Notes under the pieces: generated by a model | Told to the model about the DNA's origin: nothing | What the model saw: only the letters and a program-made list of their open reading frames with translations | The model's database searches: none | Program-made: the position numbers and the translations under genes | In this document: positions 1-8,669 of the stretch, one piece after another | How the letters are laid out: every line of letters begins with the position of its first letter | Position numbering within the stretch: the first letter of the stretch is position 1 | Source of the DNA: Pseudalkalibacillus decolorationis | GTDB lineage: Bacteria; Bacillota; Bacilli; Bacillales; Fictibacillaceae | Direction: 5' to 3' | NCBI RefSeq assembly: GCF_024609785.1 | Contig: NZ_JANHJQ010000028.1 | Span: 1-59,909 of the forward strand | DNA: 59,909 bases

Positions 1-167
1 GACGGGATAAGTGCTGAAAGCATCTAAGCATGAAGCCCCCCTCAAGATGAGATTTCCCATCGCGTAAGCGAGTAAGATCCCTCAGAGATGATGAGGTTGA
101 TAGGTCTGGTGTGGAAGCGTGGCAACACGTGGAGCTGACAGATACTAATCGATCGAGGACTTAACCA
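1..167 (+). rRNA. 23S ribosomal RNA, 3' end (partial)
   Basis: The sequence is the conserved 3' end of Bacillus-type 23S rRNA, including the terminal GGAGCTGACAG and ATCGATCGAGGACTTAACC stretch. The gene starts outside the window. The exact 3' end is placed at the usual CTTAACC end and may be off by a few bases. It is followed after about 80 bases by 5S rRNA, so this is the tail of an rRNA operon. Confidence 0.95.
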
Positions 168-247
168 TAAGTAACATCTTCGATGTTTCAATTCAAGAAT
201 GACGTTATCTAGTTTTGAAGGAATGTGGTTTTTCCACAACTTCATAT

Positions 248-364
<117 letters not shown>

Positions 365-368
365 CTCA

Positions 369-408
369 AAGAGGTGAAACGAATAGTAATCGTTTCATCT
401 CTTTTTTC
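369..408 (+). terminator. rRNA operon terminator
   Basis: Inverted repeat AGAGGTGAAACG / CGTTTCATCTCT followed by a T run, immediately after 5S rRNA. Confidence 0.85.
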
Positions 409-419
409 TTGCGAAGAAA

Positions 420-610
420 AGATCCGACTACCTAGCATACGAGGGCTGAGAGGAACGAAGAGGTCAAGGAAACAAAGGAGTGACGCCCGCAGCGTATGAT
501 ATACGCGAGGACCGAAGCGAGTGCAGATGACGCCGAAATCTGACGTTCATCGCAGTCCGAAGGCGAACAAGGTAGAAACAAGCTACACTCGTTTCCACCA
601 AGCTTATTTT
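420..610. repeat. degenerate intergenic repeat (family 2, inverted) downstream of rRNA operon
   Basis: No gene is visible between the rRNA terminator and position 820. This stretch shares short blocks (GAGGACCGAAG, a palindrome-like AGCGTATGATATACGC, AACGAAGAGG) with the reverse complement of the repeat at 25419-25575. It therefore looks like a decayed inverted copy of that family. The match was made by eye and is loose. Confidence 0.4.
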
Positions 611-787
611 AGAGTGAAAAGAACACGTAAGAGTTAGAATGGGGCAAAAAAATGAATAATCACTCTTTTTATTTGATTGGAGGCTAATTACTCCAACCAA
701 AAACAGCCCTAACCACCTTAGTTAAGGAGGAAACGAGATAAACTCGTTTCTATCTTATACCTCATCAATGGCAAGGGTTGATACAAA

Positions 788-817
788 GTAAAGCACCCAA
801 TATAATGGGTGCTTTAC
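788..817 (-). terminator. hairpin downstream of yxeA-like gene
   Basis: Perfect inverted repeat AAAGCACCCA / TGGGTGCTTT just beyond the restored stop codon of the minus-strand gene. There is only a weak T run on that strand. Confidence 0.55.
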
Positions 818-819
818 AG

Positions 820-1165
820 TCAATGAATAAGTTTTTCTTTTACCTTTGTTGGTATTTCTACTGGCTGGACTTCTTCCCATGTTTCCACATAAGCGCCTTT
901 TGCTGCAACCCGCAAATAAGCATCCTTCCGAAGCTCTACCCGTATAGAAAGTTATTTGTTGAGTTTCTCCGTTTTCGGTATAACCTTCTAGTGTATAATA
1001 GTAGCCCCCAGGATTTTGCGGTTCCCCTTTTTCATTAATCTGCACATATACACCTTCTTTTTGAACAAGAGGGTTGATGCGATCGGATATTTCTTCTGGA
1101 AGGGTTAAAATTATAACACCCATAATTATGAACAGGAACACGATAGTTCCGATAATTTTTTTCAT
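820..1165 (-). pseudogene. YxeA-like (DUF1093) secreted protein, frameshifted
   Basis: The minus-strand reading starts at 1165 behind GGAG and encodes an N-terminal membrane/signal segment (MKKIIGTIVFLFIIMGVIIL). This is followed by the DUF1093 pattern YYYTLEGYTENGETQQITFYTGR. After that residue the frame departs into unrelated sequence. Shifting the frame at about 925-930 restores the family C-terminus, with ELRKDAYLRVAAKGAYVETW and then VQPVEIPTKVKEKL, ending at a stop at 820-822. The join needs two extra bases, for example GGTAGAGAGCTT instead of GGTAGAGCTT. The family is a small exported protein of unknown role. Either the gene is broken by a 2-base deletion or this is a sequencing error. 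An uncorrected reading would run to 755 with a meaningless tail. Confidence 0.75.
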
Positions 1166-1270
1166 GCTTTTTCTCCTATCTCTTAGTAATTTGAGCTATA
1201 AAAGTATTTATATAAAAGAGAACAAGTGATAGGTATCTCATGCCTCTGTAAATTCTCGGTTACGTTTAAA

Positions 1271-1363
1271 TTAATGAACTTGTTTATTTAAAATAGAAGC
1301 CATTCGTTTTCCATCGATGAAAGATTCAACAATGGCGGCTAACACTTGGACTGCTTTTTTCAT
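1271..1363 (-). CDS. possible 30-residue peptide
   Basis: A minus-strand ORF of 30 codons starts at 1363 behind AAAGGAGTGATAAGAGGAT. Its product begins MKKAVQVLAAIVESFIDGKR, continues MASILNKQVH, and ends at TAA (1271-1273). I do not recognise the family. The predicted peptide is an amphipathic helix with a basic C-terminal half and no signal peptide. It lies upstream of and co-directional with the yxeA-like gene. The good Shine-Dalgarno spacing is the main reason to list it. It could be chance, because short ORFs with a plausible ribosome site are common. Confidence 0.35.
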   Translation of the reverse strand: MKKAVQVLAAIVESFIDGKRMASILNKQVH

Positions 1364-1490
1364 ATCCTCTTATCACTCCTTTATTTATGTCTTAATTTTA
1401 TTGTAAAAAAATAAGGAGGTTGTAGCCATCGAATAGGGTTACAAGGGAATTACATTTTTGTAAGATAAGAAACTGTTCCCTAGCTTAGTT

Positions 1491-1580
1491 TTCTTTACAC
1501 GTTAAGAAGTATAAAAATACTTTCTAGTGCAACTAAGGCTCAGCCGACGCCAAAGGCTTGGCCTCGCCAAGTTTTCTTTA
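1491..1580 (+). repeat. dispersed intergenic repeat, short form
   Basis: Copy of repeat family 1 (short module). It has the left end CACGTTAAGAAGTATAAAAA, a centre with GGCTTGG, and the right end CCAAGTTTTCTTTA. The 1364-1656 gap holds nothing else recognisable. Confidence 0.75.
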
Positions 1581-1656
1581 GGTAGACATACACAATTTTT
1601 ACAGTGTTATCATACATTTACGTTAGTAACTGTTTTCTAAAAATTAAATCATTTAT

Positions 1657-1686
1657 GTATATTTTAAATCGTTTCTGGCCATACTT
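1657..1686 (+). promoter_or_regulatory. sigma-F promoter of csfB
   Basis: -35 GTATA (1657-1661), a 15-base spacer, and -10 GGCCATACTT (1677-1686) match the sigma-F pattern GYATA-N15-GGnnAnAnTR. Transcription would start near 1692, leaving a leader of only about 13 bases before the chosen start at 1705. Confidence 0.75.
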
Positions 1687-1704
1687 GTGATGGAGGTGGG
1701 AGAA

Positions 1705-1893
1705 GTGGAAGCTGCAAAGCAGTCTTTGGAAACATGTATGGTTTGTGATAAGAAGGCGGAAAAGGGGATCCATATCTTTCAACATTTTCTGTGCTGCAAC
1801 TGTGAACAGAGGATGATTTCAACGGAAACAGATGATGATGAGTATCAATATTTTATAGAAAAGCTTCGAAAAATTAATCATGTATCATGTTAG
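1705..1893 (+). CDS. csfB: anti-sigma factor Gin (CsfB)
   Basis: Small zinc-binding inhibitor of sigma-G (and in B. subtilis also sigma-E). It keeps late forespore transcription silent until engulfment is complete. The product has the family's two CxxC knuckles (CMVCDKK and CCNCEQRM) and the ISTET motif, and is 62 residues long against about 64 in B. subtilis. The GTG start at 1705 is preferred over GTG 1687 or ATG 1690. GGAGGTGGG sits 4-5 bases upstream of 1705, and the sigma-F promoter would start transcription near 1692, after the earlier codons. The location next to an rRNA operon and upstream of yaaO/tmk matches B. subtilis. Confidence 0.88.
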   Translation: MEAAKQSLETCMVCDKKAEKGIHIFQHFLCCNCEQRMISTETDDDEYQYFIEKLRKINHVSC

Positions 1894-1920
1894 ACAGGTG
1901 AACCAACACCTGTTTTTTAT
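1894..1920 (+). terminator. csfB terminator
   Basis: ACAGGTG / CACCTGT stem followed by TTTTTTATT right after the csfB stop. Confidence 0.8.
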
Positions 1921-2035
1921 TTGCATATAAAAGGTTAATCCATACAGGTTCGGTAACTAGAATTCAATAAATTCAATCCTATTCTTAGATAAGGGGACGT
2001 GGGGAAGGATTTTCTGCTAAAATAAACATAGATCT

Positions 2036-2119
2036 TTTTACACGTTAAGAAGGTATAAAGATACTTTCTATAGTATAAGCTCAGCCGGCGCCAAAGGCTT
2101 GGCTGAGCCAAGTTTTCTT
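2036..2119 (+). repeat. dispersed intergenic repeat, short form (tandem copy 1)
   Basis: Family 1 short module with ends CACGTTAAGAAGGTATAAAG and GCCAAGTTTTCTTT. It is directly followed by a second copy, the two sharing the TTTTCTTTACACGTTAAG junction. Confidence 0.75.
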
Positions 2120-2214
2120 TACACGTTAAGAAAGTATAAAAATACTTTCTATAGTATAAGTGCAACTAAGGCGATCGCCAGCGCTAAGGCTTGGCGCTAA
2201 CCAAGTTTTCTTTA
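2113..2214 (+). repeat. dispersed intergenic repeat, short form (tandem copy 2)
   Basis: Family 1 short module in its fullest form. It contains AGCGCTAAGGCTTGGCGCT, which folds on itself, and ends in CCAAGTTTTCTTTA, 16 bases before the speA start. Confidence 0.75.
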
Positions 2215-2230
2215 GAATTGGGATGGTTAG

Positions 2231-3658
2231 ATGAAGTACGTAGAAACACCTCTGATCGATAGGCTTTGGCAGCATAATAAAGACGAGGCCTATTCCTTTC
2301 ATGTGCCAGGTCACAAAAACGGTCAGCTTTGGCCTAAAACAGAGTGGGCACAAAATCTTCTTTCTCTTGATGTGACGGAATTGAGTGGACTCGATGATTT
2401 ACATGATCCAACAAGTGTCATTAAAGATGCGGAGGATATGACTGCAAGATTATATGGTGCGGATTACAGTTACTTTTTAGTTAACGGGACGACCGTTGGT
2501 AACCTCGCGATGATTATGACTGCTTGTCCACAGGGGTCAAAAGTACTCGTCCAGCGAAACTGTCATAAATCAGTTATAAACGGGATTAACCTTTCTGGGG
2601 CAAAACCTGTGTACATAACCCCAGAAGTTGATCATAAAACAGGGGTTGCCACCGGGGTTACATATGAGCGAATAAAGTCTGCTTTTGAGCAGCACGGTTC
2701 TTTTAGTGCGGTTATATTAACGAATCCGAATTATTATGGGATGACGATTGATTTAACTAGTATCATTAAATATGTTCATCAAAAGGACATCCCAGTTTTA
2801 GTAGATGAAGCACATGGGGCCCATTTTGGAATTGGGGAACCCTTTCCACCGTCTGCACTAGAAATGGGAGCAGATGTGGTCGTCCAATCAGCGCACAAAA
2901 CATTACCTGCGATGACGATGGCTTCGTTTTTACATATACATTCAAGCCGAATCAATCGTATGAGTCTTGAAAAGTATTTAAACATCCTTCAATCAAGCAG
3001 TCCATCCTACCCATTGATGGCTTCACTTGATTTTGCCAGAGCGTATCGGGAATCCATCGAAAAAGACGACCGAAAAGTCATTTTAAGAAGCATTGATACT
3101 TTTAGCGAATTGTTAAAAGGTATTCCACAATTAGAAGTGATACAAGGAAAGTCTCGCTATGATTGGTTAGACCCATTGAAGCTGATAATACAATCGAAGA
3201 CTCACTTGTCTGGGTTTAAGCTACAAACCGTTTTGGAGGAGCAAGGAATTTATACTGAACTCGCAGATCCCTATAATGTGTTATTCGTATTACCATTAGC
3301 GCCTTTAAGAGAAGTTAGTGAGATCGTTGCACGGATGACTTGGGCTGTGAAAAATTATGATGTGATTGAATCTAAAACATGTAATGCTACTATTATGAAC
3401 GGTTTTCCACATGTAACGGAGCAAATTCTAACTGAGCACCAGATTCGACAAAGGCGTAAAACCTACGTATCTCTTAAGGAAGCAACTGGAAAAATTTGCG
3501 CCGAAACCATTATCCCTTACCCACCAGGTATACCAATTCTTTTAGCGGGGGAGCGAATCATGAAAGCTCAGGTGGAGTACTTTCAATTACTTATAGAGAA
3601 TGGCGCTCGATTTCAAGGAGCTAGTGTTCAGGGAAGGAAACTCCAAATTGTTGAATAA
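2231..3658 (+). CDS. yaaO: Orn/Lys/Arg decarboxylase family protein (YaaO/SpeA-like)
   Basis: PLP-dependent fold-type I decarboxylase of the Orn/Lys/Arg group, close to B. subtilis YaaO. The 475 residues carry the N-terminal [10 protein letters not shown] signature (about 22-31), the cofactor-contacting VDEAHGAH (about 191-198), and the Schiff-base lysine in SAHKTLPA (K223). The C-terminal domain ends with a PYPPGIP motif. It would decarboxylate a basic amino acid to a polyamine precursor in the cytoplasm. The exact substrate cannot be read, since YaaO and arginine decarboxylase SpeA are paralogues. Position directly upstream of tmk is conserved. The Shine-Dalgarno (GGGATGG) is weak and the gene follows a pair of intergenic repeats. 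Confidence 0.85.
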   Translation: MKYVETPLIDRLWQHNKDEAYSFHVPGHKNGQLWPKTEWAQNLLSLDVTELSGLDDLHDPTSVIKDAEDMTARLYGADYSYFLVNGTTVGNLAMIMTACPQGSKVLVQRNCHKSVINGINLSGAKPVYITPEVDHKTGVATGVTYERIKSAFEQHGSFSAVILTNPNYYGMTIDLTSIIKYVHQKDIPVLVDEAHGAHFGIGEPFPPSALEMGADVVVQSAHKTLPAMTMASFLHIHSSRINRMSLEKYLNILQSSSPSYPLMASLDFARAYRESIEKDDRKVILRSIDTFSELLKGIPQLEVIQGKSRYDWLDPLKLIIQSKTHLSGFKLQTVLEEQGIYTELADPYNVLFVLPLAPLREVSEIVARMTWAVKNYDVIESKTCNATIMNGFPHVTEQILTEHQIRQRRKTYVSLKEATGKICAETIIPYPPGIPILLAGERIMKAQVEYFQLLIENGARFQGASVQGRKLQIVE

Positions 3659-3699
3659 GTATATACGAATCATCAAGAAGTACACGGGAGGAACGAGAT

Positions 3700-4335
3700 A
3701 TGAACAAACCCTTATTTATAACGTTTGAAGGTCCTGAGGGAGCTGGAAAAACGACGATCATACAACAACTTAACAAGGAGTTGAAAAATCATTCCATTCC
3801 GTTTGTTTCAACACGGGAACCTGGTGGAATCGATATTGCTGAACAGATTCGCTCGGTCATTTTGAATCCTAAGAATACTGAAATGGACGGTCGGACTGAG
3901 GCGTTACTCTATGCTGCAGCAAGAAGACAGCACCTTGTTGAGAGGGTACTGCCGGCACTTGAAGAGGGAAAAGTTGTATTATGCGATCGATTTATAGATA
4001 GTAGTCTTGCTTATCAAGGGTTTGCACGAGGGCTTGGTATTGAAGAGGTATTCTCGATAAATCAATTTGCAACAGAAGATCGGATGCCTGACATGACGTT
4101 TTATTTTGATCTTTCACCAAAGGTTGGCCTCGAGCGAATTGAAAAGAATAACTTGCGGGAGAAGAACCGACTTGATCTTGAGAAATTGGACTTTCATCAA
4201 AAGGTTCAGCAAGGCTACCGGCAAGTATTAGACAGGTTTCCAGAGCGAATTGTTGTCATAAATGCAGAGCAACCGATCGATATGGTATATAACGATGTTT
4301 TGCAAGTGCTCAAAGAAAGGCTGTTCAAAGATTAA
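3700..4335 (+). CDS. tmk: thymidylate kinase
   Basis: Phosphorylates dTMP to dTDP with ATP, an essential step of dTTP synthesis. The 211-residue product has the P-loop GPEGAGKT (11-18), the TREPGG motif that contacts dTMP phosphate, the [12 protein letters not shown] motif, and a LID region rich in charged residues ([12 protein letters not shown]). Length is normal for bacterial Tmk. A strong GGGAGG ribosome site lies upstream of ATG 3700. It sits 41 bases after yaaO, as in B. subtilis, and leads into the darA-yaaR-holB replication cluster. Confidence 0.96.
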   Translation: MNKPLFITFEGPEGAGKTTIIQQLNKELKNHSIPFVSTREPGGIDIAEQIRSVILNPKNTEMDGRTEALLYAAARRQHLVERVLPALEEGKVVLCDRFIDSSLAYQGFARGLGIEEVFSINQFATEDRMPDMTFYFDLSPKVGLERIEKNNLREKNRLDLEKLDFHQKVQQGYRQVLDRFPERIVVINAEQPIDMVYNDVLQVLKERLFKD

Positions 4336-4401
4336 CTAATAAAAAACCGTGCATATTTATGGATTTCAGTTCAGCGATCCATAGAACCAATATTCGTCAC
4401 C

Positions 4402-4410
4402 TGTTATAAT
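4402..4410 (+). promoter_or_regulatory. extended -10 promoter upstream of darA
   Basis: TG-T-TATAAT (TGnTATAAT extended -10) in the 167-base gap between tmk and darA. No good -35 is visible. It would give a leader of roughly 85 bases. Confidence 0.5.
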
Positions 4411-4487
4411 AGAAGAAAAAAGTTTTTTGAAAAAGAAGGATAATGAGTGAAAAAGGAAAAAGTTATAGTTATAGATGGAAATTTTGA

Positions 4488-4832
<345 letters not shown>

Positions 4833-4844
4833 AGGGGGATCCTT

Positions 4845-5285
4845 ATGAAAATCGGTCAAGAAATTAGGACGATGGCAGAGCAGAAGTTACAGGACGGAAC
4901 GAAACCTTCTGTAAAAGCAGGACAGTTTAATTCAGTCGTGCAAGCTCAACATCAAAGGCTGCAAAATGAACAGTTAACGGCGTTATTGGTAAAGGTCGAT
5001 CAACAGGGGCAACGACTATTGAAATCCCAGACACTTAGTGATCTTAGGGAATACAAACGCATAGTGAAACGGTTCATGAAAGAGGTAGTTGATTTTGGTA
5101 TCCATTTAAAGAAATCCAGAGGCTGGAACGGACATGGCCATTTAGAGACACACCACTTGATTGAACGTATTGATGAGGAGCTTCTTTCTATTACAGATGA
5201 CTTGATGAACAAAGAGACTAAAGCCATTGATCTGTTAGGGCGTATTGGAGAGGTCAAAGGGTTACTCGTGAATTTGTATACGTAG
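4845..5285 (+). CDS. yaaR: YaaR family protein (DUF327)
   Basis: A 146-residue conserved Firmicutes protein of the YaaR/DUF327 family with no established biochemical role. It is predicted to be largely helical, with a conserved LREYKRIVKRFMKEVVDFG segment in the middle and an acidic/leucine-rich C-terminus. No signal peptide or membrane segment is visible. It starts 12 bases after darA behind AGAGGGGG and is followed 16 bases later by holB, so it is almost certainly co-transcribed with the clamp-loader subunit gene. Confidence 0.88.
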   Translation: MKIGQEIRTMAEQKLQDGTKPSVKAGQFNSVVQAQHQRLQNEQLTALLVKVDQQGQRLLKSQTLSDLREYKRIVKRFMKEVVDFGIHLKKSRGWNGHGHLETHHLIERIDEELLSITDDLMNKETKAIDLLGRIGEVKGLLVNLYT

Positions 5286-5301
5286 AAAAGAGTCGATATA
5301 G

Positions 5302-6288
5302 ATGAATTGGAACACACTTTCCGAGAAACAACCGTATGTAACAAGACTTTTAACGAACAGCATGGATAAGCATCGTCTAGCTCATGCGTATCTATTTAAA
5401 GGAAATAAGGGGACGGGGAAGAAGCAAATTGCGCTTCATTTAACAAAGGGTTATTTTTGTAAAGTACGTGAATCTAGCGAGCCATGTGGTGAATGTCCTG
5501 ATTGTAAACGTATTGATTCAGGCAACCACCCAGATGTTCATCTTATTGAACCAGATGGCCAATCGATTAAAATTGAGCAAATTCGTAAGCTTCAAAAGGA
5601 ATTTTCCTACCTTGGTCTAGAATCGAAGGCAAAGGCATATATTCTCGAACATGCTGATCGGATGACGAACCAGGCTGCGAATAGTTTACTTAAATTTCTA
5701 GAAGAACCTGGGCAAAAAACCATCGCTTTGTTATTAACAGAAAACCCGCAACAGTTACTTGATACAATTATCTCTCGTTGCCAGGTACTCACGTTTGCTC
5801 CACAGTCACAAGGGCAATTGATCGATACCTTAATAAAGGATGAACACCCAGAACATCTTGTTCGTATAGCCTCAGCTTTAACAAATGATCAAAAAGAGGC
5901 AGTAGAATTGCTGCAAGATGAGTGGTTTGTACAAGCGAGAAAGAACGTGTTAAACTTGATGGAAGAGCTTGTTAAACGTCCACAGCGTGCCTTGCTCGTT
6001 CTTCAGGATTATTGGTACCCTCATTTCAAAGAAAAACAACAGATCGAGGTTGGTTTGGATCTGTTGTTGATTTGGTATAAAGATGTTTTCCTAACCCAAT
6101 TGGATGAAAAACAATCGATTGTGTTTAAAGATCAAGAAAAGTTATTATCCGACCAAGCACTAAAAAGCTCACAAAATCGGGTTCGTGATCAGATGGTGCT
6201 CTTGTTAGAAGCCAAGCGGCGTCTTCAGGCAAATATGAACCTGCAATTGTTGATTGAGCAATTAGTGCTTAAATTGCAGGAGGGATAA
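5302..6288 (+). CDS. holB: DNA polymerase III delta' subunit
   Basis: Delta-prime subunit of the clamp loader that opens the beta sliding clamp for DNA polymerase III. The 328 residues show a P-loop-like GNKGTGKK (34-41), a zinc module with C53, C62, C65 and C68, and the sensor-type TIISRCQ motif near 150-160, as in AAA+ clamp-loader subunits. The gene sits between yaaR and ricT with 4 bases to ricT, the standard Bacillus order. The start ATG at 5302 has only a modest ribosome site (AAAGAGTCG), so translation may be coupled to the upstream gene. Confidence 0.94.
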   Translation: MNWNTLSEKQPYVTRLLTNSMDKHRLAHAYLFKGNKGTGKKQIALHLTKGYFCKVRESSEPCGECPDCKRIDSGNHPDVHLIEPDGQSIKIEQIRKLQKEFSYLGLESKAKAYILEHADRMTNQAANSLLKFLEEPGQKTIALLLTENPQQLLDTIISRCQVLTFAPQSQGQLIDTLIKDEHPEHLVRIASALTNDQKEAVELLQDEWFVQARKNVLNLMEELVKRPQRALLVLQDYWYPHFKEKQQIEVGLDLLLIWYKDVFLTQLDEKQSIVFKDQEKLLSDQALKSSQNRVRDQMVLLLEAKRRLQANMNLQLLIEQLVLKLQEG

Positions 6289-6292
6289 ACCT

Positions 6293-7117
6293 GTGTATGA
6301 AGTAATTGGTGTCCGCTTTAAAAAGGCGGGTAAAATATACTATTTCGATCCCGGGGATCTAGAAATCGAAGTCAATGCATTCGTGATTGTCGAAACAGCT
6401 AGAGGGATTGAGTTTGGAAAGACGGTTCTCGCGAAAAAACAAGTAGACGAGAATGATGTTGTTCTTCCACTGAAGAAAGTAGTCCGAATTGCCAACCCGA
6501 AAGATCAATTAGCGGTAGAAGAAAACAAGGAAGCCTCGAAGGAAGCTTTTGATGTATGTATAAGGAAAATTGAGGAACACGAGCTAGATATGAAGTTAGT
6601 TGATGTGGAATACACATTTGATCGAAATAAAGTCATATTTTATTTTACAGCAGATGGACGTGTAGACTTCCGGGAACTTGTTAAGGATCTAGCCTCTATT
6701 TTTCGTACTCGTATTGAATTACGGCAGATTGGTGTAAGAGACGAGGCAAAAATGCTTGGTGGGATAGGACCATGCGGCCGTTTACTATGCTGCTCAACTT
6801 TCTTAGGTGACTTTGAACCTGTATCGATTAAGATGGCAAAAGACCAAAATCTATCGTTAAACCCTGCAAAAATTTCAGGTTTATGCGGTCGGTTGATGTG
6901 TTGTCTGAAATATGAGAACGATGATTATGAGACAGCTAAAAAGGAGCTTCCGGACATCGGAGAAATTATTCACACACCTCATGGAAAAGGAAAAGTGGTT
7001 GGGCTGAATATTCTTGAACGCTTGGTCCAAGTAGATCTTTATGAGCAAGAACGCGTAATAGAATATACGCTGGATGAGCTCATGAATGAAGGCTCCGTTT
7101 CACAAGCTATAGAATAA
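6293..7117 (+). CDS. ricT: PSP1-domain protein RicT (YaaT)
   Basis: Component of the RicA-RicF-RicT complex that modulates RNase Y-dependent mRNA processing and, through it, competence, biofilm and sporulation. The 274-residue product has the PSP1 domain. It also has the cysteine clusters GPCGRLLCC and GLCGRLMCC (about 160-205), which in RicT help carry [4Fe-4S] clusters. It uses a GTG start at 6293 behind CAGGAGGG, 4 bases after holB. The C-terminal part (about 215-274) is a charged tail. Identification rests on the duplicated CGRLxCC motif and context. Confidence 0.95.
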   Translation: MYEVIGVRFKKAGKIYYFDPGDLEIEVNAFVIVETARGIEFGKTVLAKKQVDENDVVLPLKKVVRIANPKDQLAVEENKEASKEAFDVCIRKIEEHELDMKLVDVEYTFDRNKVIFYFTADGRVDFRELVKDLASIFRTRIELRQIGVRDEAKMLGGIGPCGRLLCCSTFLGDFEPVSIKMAKDQNLSLNPAKISGLCGRLMCCLKYENDDYETAKKELPDIGEIIHTPHGKGKVVGLNILERLVQVDLYEQERVIEYTLDELMNEGSVSQAIE

Positions 7118-7129
7118 CGGGGTGAAACC

Positions 7130-7489
7130 GTGGACAAAAAAGAAATCTTCTCAAGAGTTAGTGAAATGGAAGAGCAGATTGGAAGTTTGTATAAACAGCT
7201 TGGAGATCTTAAGAGTCAGTTGGCTGCTCTTCTAGAGGAAAATCATCATTTAGATATCGAGAACCGGAATCTTCGAAGCCGATTAGATGGCGAAAAGAAG
7301 AGTATACCGACAAATGGCAATTCCGAAGGTTCTTTTGATGATTCCAGGCCGACACCAGATGTCGGTGAAGGGTATGATAATCTTGCTCGTTTATATCAAG
7401 AGGGCTTCCATATTTGTAATCTGCACTATGGAAGCATCCGAACAGAAGGAGATTGCTTGTTCTGTTTGTCATTTCTGAACAAAAAATAA
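7130..7489 (+). CDS. yabA: replication initiation control protein YabA
   Basis: Negative regulator of DnaA that bridges DnaA and the DnaN clamp, limiting initiation at oriC. The 119 residues show the two expected parts: an N-terminal leucine-zipper coiled coil (about 1-52) and a C-terminal zinc-binding domain with H94, C96, C109 and C112 (HIC..CLFC). The linker (55-80) is polar and low complexity. It has a GTG start at 7130, 12 bases after ricT, with GGGGTGA upstream. It is followed by a long structured terminator-like element. Confidence 0.94.
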   Translation: MDKKEIFSRVSEMEEQIGSLYKQLGDLKSQLAALLEENHHLDIENRNLRSRLDGEKKSIPTNGNSEGSFDDSRPTPDVGEGYDNLARLYQEGFHICNLHYGSIRTEGDCLFCLSFLNKK

Positions 7490-7492
7490 CCT

Positions 7493-7606
7493 GGACTGAC
7501 TCACAAGGACCTGGCTCCTTCCATCGTAACCACATTTAGTAAAGAGTGTACACTTACTACGTGGTATAGGAATGCCGACTCCTTACATAAGAGTCAGTCT
7601 TTTTTT
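7493..7606 (+). terminator. structured RNA / terminator between yabA and trmN6
   Basis: A closing stem GACTGACTC (7494-7502) / GAGTCAGTC (7591-7599) precedes seven T residues. Inside are two further hairpins: AAGGA/TCCTT (7505-7520), and ACCAC/GTGGT (7529-7565) extended by TAGTAA/TTACTA (7537-7559). A competing short stem GACTC (7578-7582) / GAGTC (7591-7595) is also possible. At minimum this is a rho-independent terminator. The three-way-junction shape is unusually elaborate. Confidence 0.75.
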
Positions 7607-7642
7607 ATGCTACTACACCACCTAGGAAGGAAATTAATCACT

Positions 7643-8380
7643 ATGATTGATTTGTATGAGGACGAACGTATTGATTATATAGTGAAAAATAAGCTGAGAA
7701 TTATTCAAAGTCCATCTGTGTTTACGTTTTCGTTAGATGCTGTATTACTGGCGAACTTTGTTTATGTCCCCATTCAGAAGGGTATGTTGCTGGATCTTTG
7801 CACAGGTACTGGAGCGGTTCCTCTGATCCTAAGTACACGGACCAAAGGGGTTATTAAAGGAGTCGAAATTCAAGAGAGACTTGCAAATATGGCAAAGCGA
7901 AGTGTGTCCTTAAACCAGCTGGATGAACGCATTCATGTTAAACAAATGGATATACTTGAATTTGAACAAGAAAACTCGGTTCAGTATGATGTTGTGACTT
8001 GTAATCCACCTTATTTTAATTCGAATGACCCGAAGGACCATAATGATAATCAACACTTAGCGATTGCCAGGCATGAGTTGTTCTGTACGCTTGAGGATGT
8101 GATTCGAATTTCTGGGAAAAAGCTTCGTGAAGGCGGAAAAGCAGCCTTCGTTCATCGTCCTGAACGTTTAATGGATCTTTTATCACTGATGCGTATTCAT
8201 CGCCTTGAGCCCAAACGACTGCAGTTTGTTTATCCTAGGTATGGTCGTGATGCGAATATGGTTCTTGTTGAAGGGACAAAAGGCGGAAAACCAGAATTAC
8301 GCTTGCTTCCACCGATCACCGTGTATAATGAGAAGAATCAATATACGGAAGAGGTACAGAGGTTATATGATGGAATATGA
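7643..8380 (+). CDS. trmN6: tRNA1(Val) A37 N6-methyltransferase family (YabB/TrmN6)
   Basis: SAM-dependent N6-adenine methyltransferase, related to E. coli TrmN6, which methylates A37 of a tRNA. The 245-residue protein has the SAM loop LLDLCTGTGAVPL, the acidic motif GVEIQ, and the catalytic NPPY motif (VTCNPPYFN). The ATG at 7643 (MIDLYEDERIDY) is preferred over 7607. It has AGGAAGG at proper spacing, and 7607 falls directly in the terminator T run. It overlaps yazA by about 10 bases, forming a trmN6-yazA-rsmI operon for RNA modification. Confidence 0.9.
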   Translation: MIDLYEDERIDYIVKNKLRIIQSPSVFTFSLDAVLLANFVYVPIQKGMLLDLCTGTGAVPLILSTRTKGVIKGVEIQERLANMAKRSVSLNQLDERIHVKQMDILEFEQENSVQYDVVTCNPPYFNSNDPKDHNDNQHLAIARHELFCTLEDVIRISGKKLREGGKAAFVHRPERLMDLLSLMRIHRLEPKRLQFVYPRYGRDANMVLVEGTKGGKPELRLLPPITVYNEKNQYTEEVQRLYDGI

Positions 8381-8669
8381 GCACTGTGTTTACATATTAG
8401 AATGTAATGATGGCAGCTTATATACAGGCTATACGAACAATTTAAAAAGACGAATTGATACTCATCAACAAGGAAAAGGAGCCAAATATACAAGAGGTCG
8501 TACTCCTGTTGAACTCGTATACGTTGAACGTTTTGAAACGAAAACGGAAGCGATGCAAGCAGAGTATCAGATTAAAAAGCTTCCAAGAGTAAATAAATTG
8601 GAAATAATTAATGTAAAGGAAAAGGAGGGAAAAGTCAATGTGGAGGCAGTCAAGCTATCAATCAAATGA
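8370..8669 (+). CDS. yazA: GIY-YIG nuclease-fold protein YazA
   Basis: Small protein (99 residues) of the UPF0213/YhbQ GIY-YIG group. It contains CVYILECNDGSLYTGYT (GIY-YIG-like VYI...YTG) and the conserved arginine in NNLKRRI, followed by the E of the AEYQIKKLPR segment. Homologues act on nucleic acid, but a role for YazA is not established. Start chosen at 8370, with CAGAGG 7 bases upstream; ATG 8367 is an alternative. It overlaps the 3' end of trmN6 and the 5' end of rsmI, so the three are translationally linked. Confidence 0.9.
   Translation: MEYEHCVYILECNDGSLYTGYTNNLKRRIDTHQQGKGAKYTRGRTPVELVYVERFETKTEAMQAEYQIKKLPRVNKLEIINVKEKEGKVNVEAVKLSIK

Noticed and set aside
464-700. Minus-strand 78-codon ORF after the rRNA operon
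   Set aside because: No ribosome site or family resemblance; it lies across a degenerate repeat and rRNA flanking sequence.
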